DNA from: Chrysomallon squamiferum
Taxonomy: Eukaryota; Mollusca; Gastropoda; Neomphalida; Peltospiridae
Direction of reading: 5' to 3'
NCBI GenBank assembly: GCA_012295275.1
Contig: CM022665.1
Location: forward strand, 18,512,650 to 18,576,649
Length of the DNA stretch: 64,000 nucleotides
Made by a program: the position numbers and the translations under genes. Of the stretch, positions 26,861 to 38,488 are shown piece by piece (the stretch's first letter is position 1; each line of letters begins with the position of its first letter). The notes under the pieces were generated by a model. It searched no databases. It saw only the letters and a list, made by a program, of their open reading frames with translations, and was not told the origin of the DNA.

Positions 26861-27690
26861 TTATGATTATTATTATCATTATTTATTTATTTATTTATTT
26901 ATTATGATTATTATTTTTTTTTTTTTTGGGGAATAAAAATTTTAATTTTTCGCTTCCAGTCTTGTGCCTTATCCTAGCTTACAGAAGATGAATTTAACAT
27001 ATAAATTAGCTAAATGTATTCATTTAACAAAGGAATAAGTTTAACTGACTTGCACTGCCATATGTCTATTAAGAATATCAAAAAAATTATAAAACAAACC
27101 ATAAATAGATAGTTTTTGTGATTATTTTACAAAATCACTTGGATGGATCTTCTATTACATATTACTGTAGGAGTTGTGTCTTTTTCTCTTTTTTTTGGAG
27201 GGAGTGCTGGTGTTTTATTCTTTTCTTCTTTTTTTTTGTACTATTAATTGTTTATGTTTTATCTTTTAATCCTATGCCATCTCCTAGCTTACAGAAGATG
27301 TATTTAACATATAAATTTGCTAAATGTTTAAATTTAAATAAAGGAATATGTCACAATGCCTTAATGCTAGTCAGCAAGAGAAACAAGTATTGCCATGAGT
27401 CGTGTAAAATAGGAAAACAGGAGATTAAATTATTTCACAAAATCACAATGATGGATCTCTATTACATATTATTTTAGGAGTTTGTGTTTATTTATTTATT
27501 TATTTTTATTATTATTATTATTTTTTAAATTTAATTTTGTTGTTTTCTTTTCAGAATTATTATTTTTTTTCTAATCTTCTAATCTTCTACCATATCCTAG
27601 CTTACAGAATTTAACGTAAATTTGCTAAATGTATAATTTAATTAAATTAATATGTCAAACTTCCCATAAGTCAATTGTAAAATGTTTGAA
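26330..27690 (+). repeat. four-copy 300-415 bp tandem array
   Basis: Units share 'aaaatcactggaatggatc', 'ttttacatattactttagg', 'agttgtgtctt', a T-rich expansion, 'atgccatctcctagcttac', 'agaagat-atttaacatata' and 'aatttgctaaatgtttaaat'. The 'ttaggagtt' anchor is at about 26422, 26752, 27168 and 27474. Two units stay open for 100-120 codons in one frame, but the others are broken and the reading is not protein-like. Confidence 0.88.
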
Positions 27691-27694
27691 ACTC

Positions 27695-30015
27695 ATTTTA
27701 TATTATGACAATGATTTCAAAATTGTTATTTGTATTTTCTGATTAATTAAAATTTGAACAACCAAAACACCACCACCAACAACAATATAAATATATATTA
27801 ATAAATAAAAAATAATTTTTTCCCTCTCATCCAAAATCCACTGTAGGTATCTCTTATTATACTTACTGAGGTTGTCATTAGCATCATTATTTATTGGTCA
27901 TGTTCTTATCATTTAGAACATAAGTATTAAGGTATAATTCATTTTTTGTATCTTTTTTTTTTGTAGACTGTTTGAATGATGAAAAAAGAAAGAACGTGCA
28001 CACACATACACACAATTTAGAAATAAATATATGCATGATAAAATTAATCATTAATTCTAAAAATAAATTTCAAAATTTATTATTTTGTTTGTTTATTTTT
28101 CTTTTGTTTAATTTATTGATTTAATTATTACCTGGCTACAAAACCTTTATGTCAGCACTGGTACTCAAGAATAAATGACTATGATTAATAAAATGGATAG
28201 TTTTTGTCTTTACTGTCATATATTTAATGCAAATCATCCTTATTTTTACGTGTTTTATATATACACATTAAAACAGTCTGTATATTATGCAGAAAATGGA
28301 TCTGTATTTTCAACAGAGCACTTTCATTGGTATTAAATGTATATAATACATTAAAAAACATAATTAAAATATATTTTATATATACACATTAAGATCTGTA
28401 TTTTCGACAGAGCACTCTCATTGATATTAAATGTATACATGATATAATGTAAAACAAATATTTTAAAATTTATTTTATATATAGTATATAAACATTCTGA
28501 CAGTGTATATTATACAGAAAACACCTCTGTATGAACGCTCTCATCGGTATGCCATTGCAGCAAGTGTTATGTGTATAATAAGATGCGGCATCTTGGCTGA
28601 ATGTGGGTAATTGACACTTTATTAGGTTCACTGCCTGAGACTGTACACTGGTATTCAGTAATAAATTGCTTCCATTACATGTGGTCCTCTGAATGCCGGG
28701 TGACTTTGGCAGATTGTTAACATTTTTGATAACATCAGTGTTTCAATAAATTTGTTCAGAAGACAGCAGTGTTACAATAAAATATTCAAACAGAGTTAGC
28801 AGAAAAGATCAGCATTTGCCCACAAGCCAAAATAAATAAATCAAATAATAATAATAAGAAGAAGAAGAAGAAGAAGAAGAAAGAAAATTAAAAAAAAATT
28901 AAAATACAAATGAAATTAATAAAAATTAAAAATTGGCTTTCAGAATTTTTTATTGTGATAGCCTGATGCTGAATAAAAAGGAGAATGTGGGATTCATAAT
29001 AAAACCATCAAAGTATGAGGCTAATGTTCTATAAAATGTCTGTTGATTACTAGATAATTATTTTCTTTTTAATTGTATATTTTGAAAAAATAAATAATAA
29101 TAACAACAACAACAATAACAAAAAATAAATAAATAAATAAGTAAATAATGAAAAAAGGTGAAAAAATGAAATAAAATTAAAGAAGGAATAATAGTAAAGA
29201 AAAGATAAGAAAACAAATCTCACCACTCATAAAAACAGTATTAATTATTACAGTTTTTAAAAATATTGAAATTATGTTTATTTAAAATTGTGTGTTTTGC
29301 TCTGTACTCTTCTAACAACTAACTAATTCTGAAGTCTTCATTTTAGATAATTTATAACAGTTACTGTTCTACTTTTGGTGTCAGATTCTAAGATTTCAAA
29401 ATGTCATCACTTCTGCTGACACCCACTAATATTTAGGTGTATAATTTTCAACAAATTCATTAACCGGCTTCATTACCACAGAGAGCCATTCCTTGATTGA
29501 TAATGAGTTTTTGATACATGACCCTTTGATTGAACAAGTTCTTTTCTGATGATGGCCAATGAGAAACATCTTAGATTTTGCGGTGGGCTGTAAAATTCTT
29601 GCACTTGACTGCCGCTTAATGCAATACATACATGTATCTGGAGATTGCATTTAATCATGCATGCAAAACAATCATTATGATTAAAAGTACACAAGTTTAT
29701 ATGACTGTTGTGTTAACTCTTTACAGCCTGAACCTCTTTGAATCAGTATGGCAACAGCACCATAATTTGTAGTTATTAATTCCCCCTGACTAAATTTAAT
29801 GAAATTCTTGAACATATTTCATTTCTTTGTGGGTTTTTCTTATTGTTTTCATCAGAAGGTTTTTTTATGTGCTTTCTGGTTGTGTTATTTGCATGAATTA
29901 TTTCGATATTAAATATTATATTATGAGTAGTGTAAGATTGTTATAGATTTATGTAGCTCAGATGTCATTAAAGAAAACAGCATTCAGAATATTTTTTCTG
30001 TTTGAATGACTTATG
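27695..30015. other. non-coding DNA with a complex island near 28560-28760
   Basis: Outside the 28245-28560 array this is AT-rich, with AAG (28857-28880) and A-rich (29085-29220) stretches. 28560-28760 and 29430-29830 are more complex. Minus-strand frames of about 74 codons at 29426-29694 show no motif. Confidence 0.5.
28245..28560 (+). repeat. ~100-120 bp array, three copies
   Basis: Copies of 'attttatatatacacattaa', 'atctgtattttcgacagagc', 'actctcattggtattaaatg' and 'tata' start near 28250, 28370 and 28462. Confidence 0.82.
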
Positions 30016-30019
30016 CAGC

Positions 30020-30420
30020 TGTTAGTAATCATTAAATATTTTTATATATATCAAAATCATTAAATGTTTTTTATATACATATCTTCATCTTTAAATGTTT
30101 TTATATATTTCTTCATCATTAAATGTTTTTATATTTTTCTTTATCATTAAATGTTTTTATATGTTTCTTTATCGTTAAATGTTTTTATACACAACTTTCT
30201 CATTAATGGTTTTTATACATATAATCATGAAATGTTTTATATATATATATCTTCATCATTAAATGTTTTTATATATATCATAATCATTAAATGTTTTTAT
30301 ATATATCACAATCATTAAATGTTTTTATATATCATAATCATTAAATGTTTTTATATATATTATAATCATTAAATGTTTTTATATATATATCAAAATTGTT
30401 AAATGTTTTTATCTGTAACA
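30020..30420 (+). repeat. 'atcattaaatgtttttatat' array
   Basis: About fourteen copies of a 25-32 base unit 'tcatcattaaatgtttttat' plus (AT)n. Confidence 0.92.
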
Positions 30421-31421
30421 GAATTAAAAGCAACTATGATGTCATTCTTAATTCATCAGAGCAGATAATGTTTTTTATTTAATATTTAAAATTAATAATA
30501 GCAGCAGTAGTAGTAGTAGTTGTTATAATAATAATAACTATAATTAAGATATTAAAATAATAATAATAATAATATATAAAAACCATATAATTTTGTCTCA
30601 CTGAATGGAATAAAAAAACACATTCCCAAATCAAGTTTATTTACATTTGAAGCACCCCAGTAAGCCTTGAAGTTTTGACAGCTTTTACCTTAACTATTTT
30701 TATCTTTACTGTTACAAAAAACAAAAACAAGAACAAAACAACAAAAACAACCAAAAAACAAAACAAACAACTTCGAACAACAACAAACACACCAAATAAA
30801 GAAATCCCTCAACATTATTTTTTTTTTATTATTATTATTATTATTATAATAAAAGAAAGAAACTGATGACATGGACATTTTAAAGAAAGATTATTAACAT
30901 AAAGACTCTTTGGAAAGTTCTTGCTTATTTATCAGATAGGTTGATAATCTGAGAGCAATAAACATACAATTAAAGCTTAGGTTCCTGAAATAACTTTTGG
31001 ATGTGCAGAGATAACCACATAATTAATATCTCTCTTGGTTCATGACTTGAGAACAGGTGATGTTTCCTTAACTGTGATAAAAAATTTGAAAGATTCATAA
31101 TTTGGTTCACCTTTCTTCAGATTCTTTGGATTTTGTTTTTAGTTAGGCTTGTTAATGGTAACTCAATGGTAAATGAATGAATAATTTAAATAGTGTTTTT
31201 TTTAAAATCTTTTTCACTTTTCAGTAAAGGTCCTTTGATTTGCTGTTTTTATTTTATTTATTTTAATTCTTGAAACAAAATAAGTAAAAATCCAACAACA
31301 ACAACAATAATAAAAACAAAAATAATGAAAACTCCTGTTTTATTTAATTTGGTCCTTTATGGAAATTCTATCAAACATTTTTTAAAATGATTTATCTATT
31401 TATTCATTTATTTATTTTCAG
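30421..31421. other. intronic or upstream DNA ending in the exon 1 acceptor
   Basis: GTA/TAA triplets (30500-30570), an A-rich 'aacaaaacaacaaaaac' stretch (30715-30795), (TTA)n at 30826-30848, then ordinary AT-rich DNA. 31395-31421 is the TTTA-rich pyrimidine tract and AG of exon 1. Confidence 0.6.
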
Positions 31422-31554
31422 GTGGTGTATATTCACCCACATCAGCAATGATGAGTTGAATTATGGGTAATAAGCTGTGTGCACCACTGCTGAAGAGGAG
31501 TTATCGAAATGACAGTTACCCTTGGCATGCTCGAAAAGATTCACATTTACTAAG
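31422..31554 (+). CDS. sif: sif exon 1: 5'-UTR tail plus codons 1-30 and two bases of codon 31
   Basis: The exon starts after a T-rich tract ending TTTTCAG (AG at 31420-31421) and ends at AAG|GTGAGA (GT at 31555). Because it opens with an acceptor, the transcription start is further upstream. Coding begins at the ATG at 31463; a TGA six bases upstream in the same frame (31457-31459) excludes an earlier start. It encodes MGNKLCAPLLKRSYRNDSYP followed by WHARKDSHLL. Gly2 with Cys6 and nearby Lys/Arg fits N-myristoylation with possible palmitoylation, as expected for a membrane-targeted TIAM/SIF protein. The exon ends in phase 2 (AG), completed to Arg31 by exon 2. Confidence 0.86.
31448..31459 (+). 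promoter_or_regulatory. minimal upstream ORF (Met-Met-Ser-stop) in the sif leader
   Basis: ATG ATG AGT TGA at 31448-31459 is in the same frame as the main start at 31463 and ends three bases before it. Two upstream ATGs this close to the real start could lower initiation at 31463 or shift it by leaky scanning. The sequence shows this directly; any effect on translation is inference. Confidence 0.5.
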
Positions 31555-34500
31555 GTGAGAATAATTTTTATTATGTACAGTATATGTTAGTTTTTATCAT
31601 ATATCTGTATGTAACATCTGTATTTATGGTTTACTTGTAACATCTCATTATAAACAGTATATATCTATACTAAGGTGAGGACATTTTTATTATATATGAT
31701 ACATATCAGTTTTTATGATATACTTGTAATATCTCTGAATAAACAAAACATATCTCTTGATATTATTATTATTGTGGTTAATATTTGTATCATTTAATTT
31801 TTTTTTTTTTTTTTTAAATATTATTAATGGACTAATGTTGTTATTATTATGAAGTAATTAATCAATCAATCATTTTATTTATTTTTTCAATGTATTTATT
31901 CAGTTGAGGTCTATCTAGACTACACTTATTTTAAAACAAATTTTAGGTTGATGTATCAAGGTTTTATTTTTTAAATGATAGGAGTAAGATTTTTAATAAA
32001 ATCCATCATATTATCTGTAGCATGACAGGCAGTTGCCATCAAAGGGTGTTTAACTACAAACACTGACGTGAAAATTATTGACATTTTCAAACATTCATTA
32101 CAATCTTTTGTTATTTTCTTCTAAATCCCATTAAGGAAAAGCGATTGAACCACAGCAGTTGATGTGTTCTTACATTTGTGTTATCTCGCAGTTTCATTAT
32201 TACTTGTAATGAGGTTTGCATGATTAAAATCCACCATTATTGTAATCTTCAGAGGATGTATGTAAAAGGAAATAACAACTGATTTGGTCTATTAAATGCA
32301 TTGTAGGCTAATATTTGCTTCTATTGCTTTTTTTTCTTTGCTTTTTTTTAATAACAACAATAAGCAAGAAAGAAAAAAAATGCAATAGGATGTAGCTATG
32401 TGATAAAGCAATAATCTAATTTGACAAATAATTCAATAGACAATGTTTTTTTTTTCATCAATAAATGAATCAAATTAGCAACAAATGAAATATATTCATA
32501 AAGAACTACATGTTTTTTTCTAATATTACTATCAAGTATCATTATGCAAATATAATTTGGTCACTTCTGTTTGGTCTGAAGACATAATGTTTTTCTAACA
32601 TCACTACCAGTATTCACTTCTGCTTGGTCATCATTAATTTTGTAATTAAGTTATGTCGTGTCATTTGATATTTTAATTAAACTCTTACACTTGGCTAGAA
32701 TATTGGTCCCAGTGTCTGGATATAATGATTACACAGGGTGAAAACACTTGTGCATGACTGTAACCACCTTCATACATCAAGCAGTACTTAGCATTATGAG
32801 TAATTTTATATAGTGAGTTATAACAAAATCTCTGTTGTATTTTATCACATTTTGCAATGGTCTGGTACAGACTCTGGGTCCCTGAAAACCTCTACCATTA
32901 TTTAAATTTATTGCAGTCAAATAATATTGTCTATATATATATAGTAATTAAACCTGTTTGCACATTGATGTATGATAACCTTTTTGGATTAGTTCCACTA
33001 CTTTCTGTATTTCTTCCTTTATTGTTCACTTATTGTCACTGGATTCTTTTTATTATATTATATTATTTTTTATTACTATGATCATTTCCAGCCAAGCAGA
33101 CGTAATAGTTTAGACAATAGACACGCTGCTCAAGTTACCAAGATAATTACATTAGCAGACTTGACCAGTTTGTATTGCTTGCAGTGTAGTTGTCTTCTTC
33201 CTCTATTCTTAGAAATTAGAACACAGCCAGCATGGCAATAAAAAAATATAAAAACAAATATAAGAAAGTAACAGAAATTATACTATATTGTCTAAGAAAG
33301 AAGACAAGCTTCGAAGAAAATTTTTTGTTCATGAAATCATATCCTCCTAGGTGGCAGAATAGATATTGATTTTGCAAATCAAACATATTTATATAGATTT
33401 TAATGGACTGGTGCCAGGAGAGAGATGCAGTAAGATGGATGGTTGTGTCTGGAAAAGACCAGTTTTTCAATTTTTTTTTTTCAAATGCTGAAAAGAAGGA
33501 ACTTTAACCTTAGGAGATATTAACTTCTGTTTTTTTGAAGGGAACATCAGGTGTCTTAAGGAAATAGTTTTTCATTCCTTAAAGTAATTTTTTATTGCAG
33601 AATAAAACTAGTTACAAATTATTCTGACTGAATAATTATTTTTGTTATGCAGCAGTTAAACACTCTATTTTCAATTTAATTTACCCAAAAATAGAAATCA
33701 AACACAGTTTTGTAAAAAAAAAAAAATATTAAAAAAATGCCACCGATTTTTGCACTGATTTGCTTTTTCTTTAACTTTTATTAAGGCCGATGAAATATTA
33801 ATACTTGATGTTAGAAAATGTATTTTACTGTTGAGTCCACTTAGCAGAAATCAATAGAACAGCTAGAAGGTATTTAGAGGAGTCTGGCAGAATGTACAGG
33901 AGTCACACAGACACAAAATGGATTACAATCTTACATTCAACCTTCTAATTCTGTGTAGGAATCTACAGCAACTCTACAAACGATCCCAGTCGAGGTACGG
34001 AGCTGTCAGCATCTATTCCATGTTATTTGATCTGTGTAAAATAGAAAGAAAAAAAAAATGGATGAAACTTGAGATCTGAGAGAAAAAAGAAAGAAAAGGA
34101 AATTATCCTGAGAGGGAAATTTCTCTGATTAACCTTCAGAGATTCCGAATTTGATTGTCTGAAATTTTATTTTTTTTATTTATTTTATTTTTTTTTGATG
34201 ATAATAAGTAAGTGTCAGTGTAAATATTTTTTTGGCACTGTTCCATTAGAGAATGGTTCAAGCAAGCTTGTGATGGACAAAGTATCTTTGTGTCTTCAGA
34301 GTCTTATTAAATAGGCCATTTAAAGTGGTAGAGCATTATTATTTGAGGGTACATTGTTTTAACGTAAAATATACAGTCAAACAGTTAATAATGAGGTTGT
34401 ACTGTTTAAATGTAAAATGTACAGATAATCTGTTAATACAGTTAATTATTTGAGGTTGTACAGTTTAAATGTAAAATGTACAGATAATCTGTTAATACAG

Positions 34501-36489
34501 TTAATTATTTGAGGTTGTACAGTTTAAATGTAAAATGTGCAGTTTAACTGTTAATTACTTGATGTTTTACTGTTTAAATGTAAAATGTGCAGTACTGTAT
34601 GCTGTACTGTTTAAATGTAAAATTTATAGTCAAACAGTTAATACAGTTAATTATTTGAGTACGTACATTTTAAATGTACTGTTTAAATGTTAAATATAGA
34701 AAGAAATTTGATTATGAAATATAACACCTTTTTTTTTCTTTTCTTTTTTTTCAGATTGTGGGCTGATGTTTTCAAGGTACATGGAAATGGAGAATACATG
34801 CGATGGCAGAGGGTGTCTGATGATGTTGTTCCCATCAACATCACCTGTATTGAGGACACACCCAACACTGTTTTTCAGATAACAGCCTACAACAGACATG
34901 TGGAGAAGATATTTGATGTCAAGATCTCACAACCAGGTTTAAAACATTTTTTTTAAATTGTGGTTAAAATTCTTTCTACATTCTATGTGTGTGTGTGTGC
35001 GCGCTTGTCTTTGTATCTATATTTCATCTGTTGTTATTTTCCTTAAATTCTTTCTGTGTTTTCTCTGTCTGTCTTTTTTCTGTATATTTTATCTGTTGTT
35101 ATTTTTCTTAAAATGAAAATCTTTCTATATGCTGTATTTTTTTGTCTGGGTGTGTCTGTGTGTTTTTTTTTTTATGTATATTATTTCAGTCTGTATAGTT
35201 ATTTCTGTTTCATTAAAAAAAAAAAAAAAAAAAAATCAATTTATCAGAATATTATTTTACTTTTTAGTTAATTACAATTAATAAATTTTTCTTATTACAT
35301 ATATGAAAATCTGTTAATTGATTCTTTTGGCTTTTAATAATTAGATTTTGTATCTTAAAATTAATTCAGAATGCTATGAATTAATGCTTATCTTAGTGAC
35401 CTTACAGATATCTCATTCAGACTGTATACAAGTGTATACTGTTTAATCGTGTGAACTTCCACATTAAATGCTGCTACAGCTACTGCTGCTGCTACTACTA
35501 CTAGTACTACAAATACTAATAATAACAATAATTTTGATAGGATATCACTGAGAAAAATCAATGTATGTGTATGTCTGTGTAAGAGAGAGAGAAATATTCA
35601 GAGATGAAGAGAGGTAGAGGACAAAGAGGGATATAGATAGGTGTAGAGAAACAGAGAAAGATATAGAGAGACAGAGAGAAAGAGAAAGACAGAGAAAGAC
35701 TTACAGACAAAGACAGAGAGAAAGTAAGAAAGAGCAAAGAAAGACAGACAAAACAAGTCAAACACTGATTGCGCTGAATTATTACTTATAATTAAAAAAA
35801 ATATTTGAATTAAATTTTATTTTATTATTATTTTTTCTTTATACATTTGAAATCAGTGTTTTCCAATTCAAATCTTATTTTCTTGCCATTACTCAGATAC
35901 TAAGATCTGAATAGTAAAATGAAGTTTGAACAAGATCATTATGATGCACAGGAATGTTTGGCTTGGATGAGTAATTGTTTCCCTTTGTGTAACTCTCCTG
36001 GCTGTAGCAACAGAAAGGAAACAGAGCTGATCTTGCAGCAGCAATCAGATATATTCATGGAATTTGTGCCATGCCATTAGATCAGTCTGGGGCAGTGATT
36101 AAATAAACTTGTTGATTACCTAAGCTGTCAGATCTGATGAAGATTTTTCTTTAGCTTGGCAATGAATGTGACACATCTAACTTGGCAAATTAGTACTGAT
36201 TTAGCTTCAGGGGACAATGCTTCATATTTTATCAGAATTATTGCTCCGGTATTAGTCCAATAAATATTAGGAAGTTTTAATTATTCTGTTTTATTTGTGG
36301 CATTCTGTTATTTATTATTGTTATTCTTACTATTATTATTATTATTATATATTTTATCTTTATTGTTATTATTATTGTTATTGTTCTTGTTATTATTATT
36401 ATTATTATTATTATCATTACTGTCATTATTATTGTCATCATTATTATTTTATTATTATTATTATATTCATTACATTTTTAAGGCTTTTA

Positions 36490-36520
<31 letters not shown>

Positions 36521-36545
36521 ATTCATTACATTTTTAAGGCTTTTA

Positions 36546-36576
<31 letters not shown>

Positions 36577-36983
36577 ATCATCATCATCACCATCATGATT
36601 ATTGTCATTATTTTTTCTTTTTCAATTGTAATAATAATAATAATAGTATTGATGATGTTAATAATAATTATTACAACAACAACAACAACAATAATAATGA
36701 TCTATACAGACCACTAGGGAGTGCATTAAAAAATTTCAGTTCTTAGCTGTGTCGATGTATGTTGACACCTGGTGGTTTTAATAGATTAATTAAGCTGCCC
36801 TACTTTTTCTTCTGTATGTTTATTTGTTTTATTTATTTATTAATTTATTTTTATTTTTTTATTTTTTTTACCCAGTATTTATAAAAAAATAAATAAATAA
36901 ATAAATAGATAAAATAAAAATAAAAGTAAAAAATTATGATAATAATAATAATAATAATAATTATTGTTATTATTACTTTTATT

Positions 36984-37033
<50 letters not shown>

Positions 37034-38430
37034 CATCATCATCATCATTGTCGTCAGTACTAGTCGTAGTAGTAGTGGTAACAGCAGTAATAGTAGTAAT
37101 AGTAGTAAGTAGTAATAAAAGTAGTAGTAGTAGTAGAAGTGATGTTAGTAGTAACAGTAAAAACAGCAGCAGTATTAAGAGTAATTATTACAATTATTAA
37201 CAATAATACAATTAAGTAATTATTCATTTTCAACAGCTAATGCTAGGGTACTCCATGAAGTCTGTGGTACAGTATTCACTATAACCTAAATTACAAATAA
37301 GTATTTATTGTAGATGTTATGACAAACAACATATGTCACACTGGATGTTTACGTCCTGTATGTGCTTATAAGAATACAAGTGGCTAGGAAATAATTTCCA
37401 TTATGCAACATATTGATTATCAATTTTTATTTTACTTCAGAGTATCATATTCACACTCTTGTTTACAAACTGCTTTGTTATATGGGTGATATTTCAGTTG
37501 TTATTTATATCAGTTTGACTGCATATAATACACTTTGACTATACATTTTTTTCTTTTAATTTTCTTTAATTTTAATTTTCTATACATATACATAGGAGAA
37601 AAAAAAACCTCATCAAAATATAAATATTACATTTCAGTCATTGTTTATGTCAGTGTGACTGTAAATAATACAATTTTATAATAGGTCTACATTTTTAAAT
37701 TTTATTTATTTATTTAGTTTTATTACACATATAGAGAGAAAAAAATCCTCAAAATCTTTTTATTTTTATTATACCTAGAAAGAATAACTCAGCATCAAAA
37801 TATTACATTTGAGTCATTATTTGTATCAATTTAACAGTAAATTATACAATTTGACAACACATTTTAAAAAAAAGATTTTTTTTTATTTATTTTGTTTTGT
37901 TTTACTTACATATACATTTAAAGAAAAAAGAAAAATAAGAATATTACATTTGAATTATTTTTATCAGTTTAACAGTAAATAATACAATTTGAAAATCTTT
38001 TTTTTATTATTTTTTTATTTTATTTATACGTTATGTTTTTTACTGCATATAAACACTGAAAGAAAATTAAAAAGAATATTACATATGATTACTTTTATAT
38101 TTATTTAATTTTTTATATTTTTTATATTTTATTATTATTGTTGTTGTTGTTGTTGTTGTTGTACCACACATATAAATAGAAAAAAAAATTAAAATAAAAT
38201 TTTTACCTTTTAGTCATTATTTATATCAGTTTAAATGTGAATGATACCACTTGATAATAAAAAAATTTAAAATTTTATTTATTATTTTTTAAAAATTTGT
38301 TGCTGCACATAAAAACAAAAACTAAATAAAAATATTACATGAGTCACTATTTATTTCCATTTAATTGTAAATAATTAATGTGACTGTACTTTGTTTTTTA
38401 ATTTTTTTTATTAATTTTATTTTGTTTTAC

Positions 38431-38488
<58 letters not shown>

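Noticed and set aside
26374-27477. + strand frames of 102 and 119 codons
   Set aside because: They are units of a tandem array; T-rich expansions shift or stop the frame in other units, and no known domain is present.
29426-29694. Two overlapping minus-strand frames of about 74 codons
   Set aside because: Open in two frames at once, no motif, no flanking splice signals of quality.
34687-34754. Upstream ATG extension of exon 2
   Set aside because: It runs through the pyrimidine tract of the acceptor; phase with exon 1 and SIF similarity place the exon start at 34755.
36295-37200. Poly-Leu, poly-Tyr and poly-Ser open frames
   Set aside because: Pure trinucleotide repeat translations.
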